The notes: generated by a model not told the origin, from the sequence alone. A stretch of DNA of 64,000 nt from Cryptomeria japonica (GCF_030272615.1 NC_081414.1:908801009-908865008), one strand, 5' to 3'; positions 46,251 to 58,428 are shown, counted from the stretch's first letter. Translations and numbers: made by a program.

Positions 46251-48899
46251 TGTGAGGCCCTACCCCGACCTATCCTATCTCTTCAGTTATTTTCATATTA
46301 GAACTATTTTGGATGCTAGTTTTGACATACTATGGATATAGAACTTTTTATGATCCCACGATTTTTGGTAATATTGATATATATTTGATGCTCCATTTCT
46401 ATGCCTCGTGGATTATAGAATATTATATGATTCCAGATTAGGGTAATATTGTGAGGATGTATGTTATTATCTGAATTTCAGGATTTGTTATAATGTTAGA
46501 AATACGTTTGCATATCTTGTAGATGGATCAAATTTTGAGGATTATGATGAATTGCTTTGATTTGTGACAAATTGTATTTTATAATGACAAGTCTTTGCAG
46601 AATGGATGTATTGTATTCTGATTATGTGTTTTATATTATATGAGGCTATTGGGAAGTACTAATGTTTAAATTGAGATGTGCAGGAGATTATCCATGTGAC
46701 CATGGAAATATTATGGAGAATCGAGCCTAGGCCTATGTGCGTTCATAAAACCAGGGGTTGTCTATTTGGAGAGACAACACCCCGTATGTATTGTATTTTA
46801 TTCGTAAATGTAAATGTTGCATGAGTGTAAATTGTATTTATTGAATTGTTTAAATCATTTAAGGGACAATTGCAACGTGTGTATTGTGATGTGGAATTAT
46901 TTTGTAGTGTCACTTGACACCTATGTAGTATGTTTTGTTGGCAATTTGTCATGTCACCTTTTTGGAGAGTTTTATTTTTTGTTAATTGTTATATCTCCTA
47001 TTTATCCTTGAAGGAACCAAGAAATCTAGGTTAGTGAGCCACAAGGAGGGTCAACTCAGAGTTGACCCGTAGGTTAACTTCAGGTGGACTTTCTGAGGGT
47101 CAAATCAACTCCTAGAGACAATTTTAGAGCATTTCTATTAGGCCTCATGGGGTACCTATGGGTAAAGGCCAAAATTGGCCATGTGTCTTCCCCTTAGGAC
47201 TTGCTTAACCACCCAAAAAAGTGGTTTTCCCAAGATGGACGAATTCCATCTATAGGAGTGCCCTCCTTGGTAGGATAACCTTCTTGGAGGGAGTAATCCC
47301 TCTTCCCCATTCCATTTCCCTTCTCTAGGTACCTAGGTTAGGGAGTGTGTAAGACCTAGGGAAGACCAACCCAATGAGGGATCCCTCACTCTATCCAAGA
47401 GGTTGGAAGGAGTGAGAGAGGCCTTCTTAGGCTAAGAATGAAAGCTTAGTGAGCTAATCACCCACTCTCCATCCTTGGAGATTTTTGGAGAAATTTTGGA
47501 GGAAAATCAGTTTTAGGATAGTAGATTTGGGGGCTAAGAAATTGCAGAAAAAGATTAGAGGATTGGGCAGCTCTTCATCAAGCTTTCCCTTAGATTTCCC
47601 TTGGCAGGTCAAGGTTGGTGTTATTTTTCCCCTCTTATGTAAATGTAAAAATGTTATAGAATGTTTGAATGGAAATTGCTGTAACTCTTTATTTGTGTTG
47701 TATTTGTAAAATTTATGTGTTTCTTGTTTATTTCTGTTTTATTTAATGTTGTGTTTGGGGAGTGTTCAAGACCATCCTTTCCTTGGGAGGAAAGATCGAT
47801 CTTGGGGGTGGAAGGAGCTTGACAGCCCTTAGGGTGAGAGGCTCTCATTTTGAGAGTGATCTCAAGGATCTGTCCATGAGACCCTTGCTGCTTTCTTTTG
47901 TGTTATTTCACTTGGGGGTCATAAGGGGGAGCAAATATGGCATGCTTGCCTTTTTGGGGGTCATAAGGGTGTAGGGATTAAGGATGAATTTTGGTTATGC
48001 TTTCATGGGTGTCATGAGTTGGTTGTAAGTTCTATCTAGCAGATTTCTCCCCTAGGGTACTTGGTTCACTTCCACCCTAGTAAGGCATCACATTTTGTGA
48101 TGGAGTTTCAGCTTGGGAAGGGATGTGACTGTTGTGTTGATTTCTTTTCCCCTTTGCTTGTTGTATTGCTTGGTTGTAACCCCGTCTAGGTCTTGATTCT
48201 CCAAGCTCGAGGGTGGCTTCTGGTAAGCCTAGGCTGGGAGGTGAGCATCCCATGGTCACAGTCCTAAAATTTTATATGCAGGCTGCTGGGAAAGGATCTA
48301 GGAGTTGCAGATTTTTATTCAGATACAGATTCCCTATTTAAATGCAGAAAAGCAAAAAGAAAATGTAATTTTATGAATTGTAGCAAAACAAAAATATATG
48401 TAAATAAAGAGCTTTAGGTTGTTTTCTTTTATTCTCTGTATAAAGATTAAGAATGAGAAGACTGGTTAGATTATTCACCCATTTTATATATGGGCCAGTG
48501 TAATTTAATACTCTGTAAGCAATGTAATTTTTACTTAAATTTTTGATGCCTATTATGCTGTTGTAGACTACATCTAAATCTTGTCTCAGAAAAAAAAAAT
48601 AGTTTATTATCTTGTTTATTTTCTGCAATTTAAAGAAAAAGAAAGGAATGCATTAGGTTTCATTATTTACTTGCATAGTTTAATTACTGCTATTTTATTG
48701 CTGTGAACTCTGTTTAGACATAGTTAAAAAAAAAGAACTAGTATTTTTATATTGCTGTAGAAAGCATGATGTATGACTGTTAAAAAAAAAAAGAAAATAA
48801 GATTTATTCATAATGCTGTTAAAAGACTAAGGTCTGTATGCTTAGATGCTAGAATCTCAAAACCAAATAAGGGTTTCCAGCCCTATTGTCTTAACATTT

Positions 48900-49290
48900 G
48901 TTTATATATATCTATAAATATATAAGTATATATATATATTGAAAAATATATACTTATATATATATAAATATATATATAAATTTCTATATGTGTTTATCCC
49001 TGCAACAAAAAGAAAAGGAAACATATTTTGTCCTTGTGTATTCCTGTTACAAAAAAAAAATATAAAGGATTGCATGCTGCTGTGTTAAAAATAATTCAAA
49101 ACCAGCTTCCTAACCCTATCAGGCATATATATATACCCCTGCATCTGAATCATACTCACTAGATACCCTTTTTCAAAAAAAAAGGGTATATGTATGTATT
49201 TTGGTCATGGCAGAGAATTTACATATATATATAAATATATACATATAGAATTATATTTATATATATATATAAATATATAAATATATATAT
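48900..49290. repeat. (TA)n-rich microsatellite cluster in element D LTR
   Basis: Several runs of ATATATATAAATATATA type separated by less biased sequence. Confidence 0.8.
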
Positions 49291-49370
49291 ATATTAAAAA
49301 AGAAAGCGAAATATTAAAAAAAAAACTACACAAAAAAAAAATATTGGAAAACGGGAGTACCAAGCTGAGC

Positions 49371-49475
49371 CACTGTGTGTTAACACAGTGGACGGCTCAC
49401 GGCCGAGCCAATGTGTTTACACATAGTGGGCGACGCTGCCGCCACTATGTGTACGCACAACGGCGTCCGGGAGAA
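49371..49475. repeat. Two GC-rich hairpins in element D LTR
   Basis: CCACTGTGT-GTTA-ACACAGTGG has 9-bp arms and a 4-nt loop (about 49371-49392). It is followed by ACACATAGTGG...CCACTATGTGT (about 49420-49453). Confidence 0.75.
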
Positions 49476-49593
49476 CCCCGTGCCAATCTCTCCGCTCTTC
49501 CCACTTCGAACCCTCCGCCATTCCCTAATCCGCCCATACCTGCAATCACACACACACACTCACTCTAAACACACAAAAAAAAGTAGTATAATA

Positions 49594-49693
49594 AACCCTA
49601 ACCCATTTCGGGTTAAGGTATAAATTAATAAGAAAATAAAACAAAATGGGAATAAATAGAAATGCAACCCTAACCCAATTTCGGGTTAGGGTT
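49594..49693. repeat. Telomere-like inverted repeats in element D LTR
   Basis: Two hairpins: an imperfect one at 49594-49619 and a perfect one at 49666-49693 (AACCCTAACCC, 6-nt loop, GGGTTAGGGTT). They resemble plant telomere units, but there is no tandem array. Confidence 0.75.
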
Positions 49694-50440
49694 AGCTTTT
49701 TATGAAATAAGGATTTCTTTATTTAAAGAAATTTAAAATTAGAGATGGGAGATATAAATGGGAGTTTTAAAAATTTAATTTTAATTAATAATTAGGGTTA
49801 TTTAAAAAAAATTGAATTAATATATGCTTATATTCTATAGAGAATTAAAATTAAATTATAGTTAATCCAGAGGGATTTTAAAAAAGAAGAGTTAATATAG
49901 TTGGATAAACTATACCCTAAATCAAATTAATTTATTTAATTAGTCAATAGATTATCCTAAATTTAATTGTGGACATTGGGTTATTTTGTAAATGGGGAAA
50001 ATTCAAAAAGGAGAAATTGTAAATTAATTTTATGAACCATAAGACTTTGTGACCGGTTTGGGCCGAATTTAATTAAATTGTCAAAATTAAGAGGTTAGGG
50101 AAAATTAGAATTGGCTCTAGCCTAATAACAGATTTAGTGGGCAAATGGTGTTATAAAAATTTAAACAATATCGGTTGGATTTAAATAATAAATTTGCGTG
50201 TGCATCAATTAATTAATAGTATTATCATTATATGATCGGGAATGATTTAAAACATTAAGATAACCAATTGTAGCGTCCTAAAATTGCGACACTTGCAATT
50301 TCAACTACATTTGGGTCTTCATGATGGCGATGCAACGTTAAACCTGAATGGAGACCCCGAAACCTGCTTGTGACACAAAAAACTGCATTTTTCTGCACCT
50401 TGGCATGATCCCTCCTTGCACCCTGTTGTCCCGGGAGGTG

Positions 50441-50532
50441 GGACCATGGCGCCCAGCGCCTTGGTCCTTCAGGACCATGGTGCCTAGCGCCCTGGTCCCC
50501 CAGGACCATGGCGCCCAGCGCCTTGGTCCCCG
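50441..50532 (+). repeat. Three tandem GC-rich hairpin units
   Basis: Units of 31 bp start at 50441, 50472 and 50503. Each reads GGACCATGGCGCCCAGCGCC plus TTGGTCC or a close variant, and folds on itself (GGACCA...TGGTCC, GGCGC...GCGCC). The 3' LTR has the same three units at 57077, 57108 and 57139. Confidence 0.85.
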
Positions 50533-50651
50533 GCCCTATTTTGGGCCCGGTCTCTTTTGGGCATCGAGTCTTTAAGTTTGCAATTCGGGAAATATTGTTT
50601 CCTGGTCGACCTAAGGTCAAGAAAATCAGTCTATCAACCCTAATTGACAAG

Positions 50652-50659
50652 TATATAAA
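50652..50659 (+). promoter_or_regulatory. TATA box in element E 5' LTR
   Basis: TATATAAA, conserved at 57288-57295 in the 3' LTR. It is the only strong match in the LTR. Confidence 0.7.
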
Positions 50660-51531
50660 CTACATTTCCTCTCTCAAAAAGGGAGGAGGACATGTATGTG
50701 CAAAGACGCGGAAGCAATATTCAAACATTCAAACATTCAAGCATTCAAGCATTCCTTCATGCAATTGAGTATTCTAAGTCTCCATTCAAGGCTAGGTGTT
50801 GCATTCAAGACAAGGATTCAACCATTGAAGAGGAGATCACTTACAACACATTACATACAACATACATTACACCTTTGCATGTAAGAATACAAACATTCTT
50901 ACAACAAGGTATCAGTACTTGTTTACATTACAGACATTTACATTTACAGCATTCTCATTTCTTGGTTAATTCCAAAACCGGGGTTTGACCTAAAGGCAAA
51001 CCCCTCATCCCTAACCCCCCAATCATCCTCTCTTTTCTATGTGTAGGTTGCATGTACGCGGCTGTAATTGAAGATCTGGAATCCTTGTGCAGAGACGAAC
51101 AGATCCACCTTCGTTTCGCGGATTTTTCGGAGGACCGTGTGCATGCCGGGCGCCATCGTCCCGTCAACTTTCACTCAAATTTGCAGAACAACACCGTCTC
51201 GACATTTTACTGCTAATTCCAGGTCCGCAACTTCATCTTGTATCCCTATCTCTGTTTATAAGCGAATCATTCCTATTTTACATGCATTCTTAGTTCAATC
51301 ATCCTATCTACATTTCCTTACAAAAGAGGGTATCATTGATGTCTTAACCCTTGAAACTCATTTAGAATCCAATACTGCATTGTGTGGGATTGGATCTTGT
51401 GGGTTTCAACCCCTCTTTTGAATGTAAAGTCTCTCCTAAGTGAAAACCATCAACCCTAGTGACCTCCATTCTCTCTCCTTGGAGTTGGGGAGGGGAGAAC
51501 GACTAGGGTTTGATTTTTCCGCTTTACATTT

Positions 51532-51550
51532 TGGTGAACCCGACGTGAAC
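51532..51550 (+). other. Primer binding site of element E
   Basis: TGGTGAACCCGACGTGAAC begins three bases after the LTR end. It is not initiator-Met type; the tRNA is not identified. Confidence 0.65.
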
Positions 51551-52804
51551 ATCCTAATTCTGATTATTCATAGTTAGATCTGAAAAATTTGCTTCCTTAA
51601 TTACATTTCCATGTTTGATCTTTTGCAAAATTTAGAGGTTGATTGCATAAAAACCCTAAAATTTTCTTTTTAGTAATTAAGCTTGTGAAATGTTTGATTG
51701 TTAAATGCTTGTTTCAGATCTATCCTTCTATTGCAAATTGTCAATTCACATTTGTGCTTTAATTCTGAAAATTAAGTGGTTAAGTGTCAAAACCCTAATT
51801 TTTAAAACCTTCTTGATTCAACCTTTGACTGATAATTTCACTAATCAAAACACCTCCAAATCGGTTGTAACTTTGGATTCCGCAACAAAATCACAATATC
51901 TCTCATCCTTGAAAATTTGGAAAAAAGTTGCGAGGACCCTGTGCACCCCGAGAGCCATTGTGTCCGACATTTTTTCCGAAATTTCAGGAGCTAGATCTTA
52001 CTGTATTTTTCTGCTAAAATCCAGAATTTTGGCTGATTTTATCAATTCTAACACTTTCAAAATTAAAGTCAAAATTGGTCTAGTGATTGCTTGGATAAAG
52101 GCTTATAATCATTCAAAAATTGTTGAAATTGAAATTTGTGTCAAAATTGTGTTTCTTACTGTCCTAAATCTGAAAAGTGTGTTAGCATTCATTCGAAATT
52201 TCAGTGCTTTATTCAAGTTTTTGCAATTTGTGACTTTTGAAATTAAGTGTTTAATTGTAGCAACTTTGATTTCCACTTTCAAAATTTGAATTTTGCATGA
52301 AATCGAGTCAACTTTTAAATTTCAAAGCTTGCATTGCTTTCAGTATTCCCTCTAAAATAATAAAATTCAAAATTTCAGTTTCCCTCTCTTTTTCAAAATT
52401 CAAATTTTGCATTTTTCAACAATCTTGGTAGGCTTCAATTTTGAGATTGCAACTTTAATTTGGCCTATCTACAGATCGTAAAATCACTCAATTTTTTCAG
52501 ATTAGCTTTAAAATCATCATAACTTTCATCCCTGAAAATTTTGAAAAAAGTTGCGAGGAACGTGTGCACTCCGTTCGCCACGGTCCCTGACATTTTTTCC
52601 GAAATTTTGGGAGATTGTCCTGATTGCATTTAACAGCTTAACTCTAGGAGATTGGCTGATTCTATTGAAATTTGCTACCTCTAAAATTCAAAATCTTCTC
52701 TCTCTCTTTAGTGCATGAGTTTTACAACAATAAGCCCTACTTACACTATTCCCGTTAGATGAAGCCTTAGAATTAAGTCTTTCCAAGGTTTAATTACTGA
52801 GGAG
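51551..52804 (+). other. Leader of element E with a repeated module
   Basis: 1.25 kb before gag. Two copies of a roughly 80-bp module (51911-51990 and 52530-52612) share AAAAAAGTTGCGAGGA and CATTTTTTCCGAAATTT with each other. They are related to a segment in each LTR (51121-51190 and 57757-57820). A 194-codon open frame (51705-52289) has no known domain and is not called as a gene. Confidence 0.7.
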
Positions 52805-54718
52805 ATGGAACCTAATTTGAATGGCCTTTTTAACGAGGACACGGGTAATTCCTCTAATCCTCTTAATGATGAAGAAGCTCTCCATAAGGTTTCTGTAGAA
52901 CAACTTTCAAAATTGGATAACCAATTTGATGATTTTCGACAATGGATGTCTCAAGAATACCCTGATAGTCAAGCTCTTTCATTAATTGAGGGTCTAATAC
53001 GTATGGTTCAAAGTGATAAGAATGGAATTGATATTTTGCGTGGTATTGCACACATTGTGGATTCGAATGTGATGCTTATGAAGAGTTGTGCCGAAACTTT
53101 AGGTTATAGACAACCTCCTACCCAAGTTAATCATTCTATTCCTTTGACAACTCCTATTGCTAGTATACCTACTTTTACATCAAACATAATGACTACTTCA
53201 ACACAAGATATTCCCCCTATGATCACTAGTCATGGGAGCAATCCCTCTTTTTCAATCAACCCTCTTCCTTCATTTAATCCAACTTCTTCATTCATTCCTT
53301 CAATGAGTGTTCCTATTATATCTCCACAAATAAACATGACGCAAGGGGGCAATTCATTTAACCATTCCATTCCTCCTTGTAGTGTTCCTCCTTTCCAATC
53401 ATCTCCTATGACTAACTATCATAGTGTCCCACCACCTTACTCTCTACCTTCTTTCAATAACATAACACCTCCATCACAATCTAACACATCTAATATGAAC
53501 TCTTCGACTGAAGCGACCATTAACAATTTTGCACAAATTGTCTCTTCTTTACAACAACAAATTGCCTCTATGAATCAATCTAAGTTTAGTGTGCCCACAT
53601 TTGATGTTGCGAGCCCACTTTCTCTTGACATTGTTAGAGCTATCCCCCCTAAACAGGTTGAAATCCCGCATTTGGAGCTTTATAATGGTAAGGGTGATCC
53701 TCTAACACATGTTAAGACCTTTCAAACAATATGTACCGATTTTGCTTATGACCAAAGGTTGCTTGCAAAACTGTTTACTAGAACATTAAGAGATAAAGCC
53801 TTACAATGGTATTTCTCGTTGCCTTCTTATTCTATTACTTCTTTCGAACAACTTGCAAATGCTTTTATTCAACAATTTCAAAACAATATAAGTCCTGAAG
53901 TTACTTTGATTGATTTAATGCATTGTAAACAAGGTGTTAAAGAAAAAGTGACTGATTTCATTGGTAGATATAAGCATTTGTATGCTCAAATTTCTGTTCC
54001 AGTACCTGACAATGATATTCAAAGAATCTTTATTTCTAATTTACAAAAAGATATTAGAGAAAAACTTCTGTTTTCTGAGTTTACTTCTTTCCAACAGTTG
54101 TGCGCAACTCTTCACAATTATCAACTGACTGTGAGTCAAATGGAACAAGCAAATCCTATGGCTCCGAGTGATAAGGGTGATAGTAGTCAACAACCATTTG
54201 GGAAGTTTAAACTGAACAGAGAGTCAATTAAATTCAATGAAAACATCATCAACAACAATGTGAATGCAGCATCAGGTGTGCCTCCGATTTCTAAGTTTTT
54301 CAAGAAAGAAAGAAAGTTTACTCCTTTGAATGAATCATTGCATAGTATTATGAATAAGTTATTGGAAAAAAATGTGCTTACTCTTCCTCCTATAAGGCAA
54401 ATAGATCCTGCAAAGATTAATTCGCCCTATTTTGATAACAAATCTTTTTGTCAATTTCATCGTCATCCTGGGCATGATACTGAAAAATGTTTTGCTTTAA
54501 AGGGTAAAATTCAAGATTTGATTGATAATAATACTATCTCTGTTTCTGGTGTGAATGATAAAGGCAACACATCTGTAGCTCCTCCTAACCAAAATCTTAA
54601 GATTTTTACTGATCCATTGCCTTCTCATACCTCTAATGCAATTGATACTACTGATTCCTCTGTCTCACCTGATGATCTCGTGTCTATGACTCCGAATGTG
54701 ATTAACTTTGTGGAATAG
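52805..54718 (+). pseudogene. Element E gag
   Basis: ATG at 52805 (MEPNLNGLFNEDTGN), 637 codons without interruption, the longest open frame in the window. Residues 1-110 are helical and 120-260 a proline/serine-rich disordered stretch. The capsid core is at about 285-450 (PHLELYNGKGDPLTH, RDKALQWYFSLPSYSI, DFIGRYKHLYAQI). A zinc finger FCQFHRHPGHDTEKC lies near 548-562, then a linker. It ends at a TAG that is in frame with the protease downstream, either a mutated CAG or a readthrough site. It could in principle still make capsid protein. Confidence 0.88.
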
Positions 54719-56191
54719 CAGAAAATCCCTAAAGAACCTTCCGTCACATTTGATTCCAGTGAAACTATCAGGGCTCCTGATGGTCCTTTATATATAGTTG
54801 CAAAAGTCAAGAATACACCTTGTCGTGGAGTGCTTATTGATCCTTCTTGTATGATTAATGTCATTACTGAAGAATTTCTTTTTACTTTGCAATTGAATCA
54901 AGTCATCTATGACGAAAAAAATGTGGTTGTGAAACTATTTGATGCATTTTCTTCTCCTGCAATTGGTTCTATTACATTACCTATTGAGGTCCATAACAAA
55001 TCCCTTGATGTGGACTTTGCTATTATTCCATCGTCTGAACAATTTTGTGTGAAGCTAGGCTATCCTTGGCTGTCTTCCATGAAAGCTATTGCTTCTCCTA
55101 TTCACAAGTGCTTGAAATTTCCCCATAATGGTGAAGTTGTTACTATCAATCATAGTCTCTTTAAACCAGCTGAAAGAACTTCTAGCATTCCTATTGATTA
55201 TTTTTGGCCTAAACATTTTCAATCTCTTCCTCCGCGAAGTGATCATCTTTTTAAATCTTATCAAAAGTGGAAAAAAGATATGATCCTATCTCTAAGTGAA
55301 CCTAGAACACCCAAACTTGATATTCCTATCATTCTTGAGAAGGAAGTTCTTCCTTTGAAAGATAAAACTAATGTCTTTCCTCAAGAAAATTCCCAACCCA
55401 TCCCTATGAATGTGACTATGCCTATGTCTAATAAACTTTCTAAAGGTAGACCTATACCTCCTCGTCATGATGGACTTGGTCTCCTTCCTAAACCAAATAT
55501 TCCTCCCTTATATGGAGCAGTTCCTCCTCCTTCCTCTTATAGAGAGAAGAGACCTTCCTCTTCTCTTGTTCAACCTAAGAGACCACAACCTAAACACCCA
55601 AGTGATAAGGATGAGAACATTCCTCCTCCTCACTCTTCTCAACTTCGTACTAAGACTAGACGAAATCGTTCTGCACGTGAACGTTGACGAAAGCATCGTC
55701 TTAGAGCTCAAGCAGTTGCTTCTCAAACTTTGCAATCCCCAAAAACACCTTCAGCCAGTATTATTCCATTTTCTCCTCAGCCGACGATTGAGCCGAAATC
55801 TCCTAAACATAAGATGCATGATGGTCTTGATCCTGTGTGAGTTAAAGATCCTATTTTTATAAATCTTGATGATGATATAGATGAAAATGTTATTCATGAT
55901 GAAAATGTTACTCTTGTTCATTCTGATAGTGAATATGAATATGTTGATGTTGATAACCATTTATCTAACGCATTTTCTAAAGCACTTATCCTAGCTCCTA
56001 GACAAGAACAACGTGGCTTGGAACATGAACATAGCCCTTGTTTGGATCTTGTGATAGCTCCATCTCCTGTGTTGGATGTTCCTCCTCTAGCGTGTTTCCT
56101 GCCTTCCCAAAATATCGATCAGCAAGATCGGGTGGTAGATGACGTGCTAGACTAGTTCATTAGCATAGCAGACTCTCTCCTCCTCTCTTGA
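54719..56191 (+). pseudogene. Element E protease-like domain and tail
   Basis: Same frame as gag. The protease fold reads GVLIDPSCMINVITEEF where Tat proteases have D-G-G, so the catalytic D-S/T/G-G triad is changed to D-P-S. LGYPWLSSMKAI and KFPHNGEVVTI follow, as in the Tat element here. After 55300 the sequence is proline- and arginine-rich and then acidic. In-frame stops at 55687, 55840 and 56155 fit CGA or CAG decay. The frame ends at TGA 56189-56191 with no RT after it. Protease activity is unlikely. Confidence 0.8.
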
Positions 56192-56889
56192 TCTCTTTTG
56201 TTGCTTCTTCTATGTGTTATTCTCATTCTTCTATTTGTTGTCCTTAGTGTTCCCTACTTGAGGACGATGCAAAGCATTGAGATCTCTTTTGGTCTCTCTC
56301 ATGTTGACTCAAAAGACACATGTGTTCCCTTCTTCTAGGCGACCTTCCTTGATTCGGGAATGAAGAACAATTATGCATACATATGATATACATGAATTAT
56401 CATATAGCATACTGACCCCGAGGAAAGCGATGTCACCTTGTGCATTGTGTTTTGTGTCTATTATCCTTGGGCTTATCTCACACTTGGGGGCTAAATCCTT
56501 GTGATAACGTGCTCCTTTCCCTTCTCATTACTTATATGTATCACTACCTTAAAGCAATCACCCCCGATGAGGCATGTGCGATTGCTTTAACGTAGGGGGG
56601 CATACATCCCGTTCATATCTTTTCAAGATACTTGAAAATTTCTTGACAAATTTAGCTTTGCCTTGAAATTTTTTGATATCTTTCTTGCATGACTCATAGT
56701 GAGGGAACCTTACTACTGACAGTCATGGTTCTCCCTCATGATCTTCCCTTTTACTTTGTCAATCGAATTCGTAAGATCCTTAGTCCACTGGGGGCTTGGT
56801 GTATCTTGCCTCCTTGACGTGGTGAAAGTTTTTCAATGTTGTTTCCTTGTACTTTACCGGAAGTATTGGTGTACGCTTATACTCCCGCT
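56192..56889 (+). other. 3' tail of element E
   Basis: A pyrimidine-rich stretch, then an 11-bp perfect inverted repeat TTAAAGCAATC (56549-56559) with GATTGCTTTAA (56580-56590), followed by TAGGGGGG. No coding frame. Confidence 0.65.
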
Positions 56890-56904
56890 AAAGTGGGGGC
56901 TAAA
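56890..56904 (+). other. Polypurine tract of element E
   Basis: AAAGTGGGGGCTAAA directly before the 3' LTR. Confidence 0.75.
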
Positions 56905-58164
56905 TGTAGCGTCCTAAAATTTTGACACTTGCAATTTCGACTGCATTTGGGTCTTCACGATGGCGATGCAACGTTAAACCTGAATGGAGACCCCGAAACC
57001 TGCTTGTGACACCAAAAACTGCATTTTTCTGCACCTTGGCATGATCCCTCCTTGCACCCTGCTGTCCCGGGAGGTGGGACCATGGCGCCCAAAGCCCTGG
57101 TCCTTCAGGACCATGGTGCCCAGCGCCCTGGTCCCCCAGGACCATGGCGCCCAGCGCCTTGGTCCCTGGCCCTATTTTGGGCCCGGTCTCTTTTGGGCAT
57201 CGGGTCTTTAAGTTTGCAATTCGGGAAATATTGTTTCCTGGTCGGCCTAAGGTCGAGAAAATAAGTCTATCAACCCTAATTGCCAAGTATATAAACTACA
57301 TTTCCTCTCTCAAAAAGGGAGGAGGACATGTATTCGCAAAGACGCGGAAGCACTATTCAAACATTCAAACATTCAAGCATTCAAGCATTCCTTCAACCAA
57401 TTGAGTATTCTAAGTCTCCATTCAAGGCTAGGTGTTGCATTCAAGACAAGGATTCAACCATTGAAGAGGAGATCACTTACAACACATTACATACAACATA
57501 CATTACACCTTTGCATGTAAGAATACAAACATTCTTACAACAAGGCATCAGTACTTGTTTACATTACAAACATTTACATTTACAACATTCTCATTTTTTG
57601 GTTAATTCCAAAACCGAGGTTTGACCTAAAGGAAAACCCCTCATCCCTGACCCCCCAATCGTCCTCTCTTTTTTGTGTGTAGGTTGCAGGTACGCGGCTG
57701 TAATTGAAGATCTGGAATCCTTGTGCAGAGACGAACAGATCCACCTTCGTTTCGCGGATTTTTTGGAGGACCATGTGCACGCCAGGCGCCATCATCTCGT
57801 CAACTTTCACTCAAATTTGCAGAACAGCACCGTCTCGACATTTTACTGCTAATTCCAGGTCTGCAGCTTCATCTTGTATCCATATCTCTATTTATAAGCG
57901 AATCATTCCTATTTTACATGCATTCTTAGTTCAATCATCCTATCTACATTTCCTTACAAAAGAGGGTATCATTGATGTCTTAACCCTTGAAACTCATTTA
58001 GAATCCAATACTGCATTGTGTGGGATTGGATCTTGTGGGTTTCAACCCCTCTTTTGAATGTAAAGTCTCTCCTAAGTGAAAACCATCAACCCTAGTGACC
58101 TCCCTTCTCTCTCCTTGGAGTTGGGGAGGGGAGAACGACTAGGGTTCGATTTTTCCGCTTTACA
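56905..58164 (+). repeat. Element E 3' LTR
   Basis: 1,260 bp, the same length as the 5' copy. It keeps the hairpin units, TATA box and 117-codon frame (57704-58057). It is followed by CCAAT. Confidence 0.93.
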
Positions 58165-58428
58165 CCAATTAACCCTTGTTTTAACTAGCGACATCTTGAT
58201 TTAGGTAATTGAGCTAGCTAACTAATTTGTGATACTAACTAATCTCCACCAAACAAGTCGCTCGTTCGAGTTGGTTAATTAACCCAATCTTAGTAAGTAA
58301 ATTTATTTACATCCTAGATAAGACAAAACTCTAATAAAGTTATTATAATGTAGGATATATTGCGAGTTCATGTTGTCAAAAAAATATTTTTGTTGTTCCG
58401 TTTTTGTGCCCAAAAGTTGGGCACGACA
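58165..58428 (+). repeat. Element D 5' LTR, last part
   Basis: Resumes the D LTR after element E, with the second CCAAT copy at 58165-58169. It ends GGGCACGACA before the primer site. Confidence 0.85.

Larger units (their letters stand above)
46251..50268 (+). repeat. Element D 5' LTR, first part
   Basis: 4.0 kb beginning TGTGAGGCCCTACCCC. It contains no coding frame. Notable content: (TA)n-rich microsatellites (48900-49290), a GC-rich patch with strong hairpins (49370-49475), and two CCCTAACCC/GGGTTAGGG hairpins (49594-49693). The CCAAT target duplication of E is at 50264-50268. Confidence 0.88.
50269..51528 (+). repeat. Element E 5' LTR
   Basis: 1,260 bp. It contains three 31-bp hairpin units (50441-50532), a TATA box (50652), short ATTCAAACATTCAAGC repeats (50716-50755) and a 117-codon open frame (51068-51421) present in both LTRs. 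Confidence 0.93.
50269..58164 (+). mobile_element. Element E: gag-protease-only LTR retrotransposon
   Basis: 7.9 kb with CCAAT target duplications (50264-50268 and 58165-58169). LTRs of exactly 1,260 bp each (TGTAGCG...TTTACA), a primer site, a polypurine tract and one long gag-protease frame (52805-56191). No RT, RNase H or integrase motif exists between protease and the 3' LTR, so it is non-autonomous. The CxxH-H-C gag finger and the KFPHNGEVV protease motif tie it to Tat-type elements. About 45 differences between LTRs by eye (3.7%), mostly transitions. Confidence 0.92.

Noticed and set aside
49666-49693. Interstitial telomere array
   Set aside because: Only two short inverted pairs, no tandem TTTAGGG run.
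51068-51421. 117-codon frame in both element E LTRs as a gene
   Set aside because: It is present in both LTRs simply because LTRs are copies. No known domain; kept only as a note on the repeated module.
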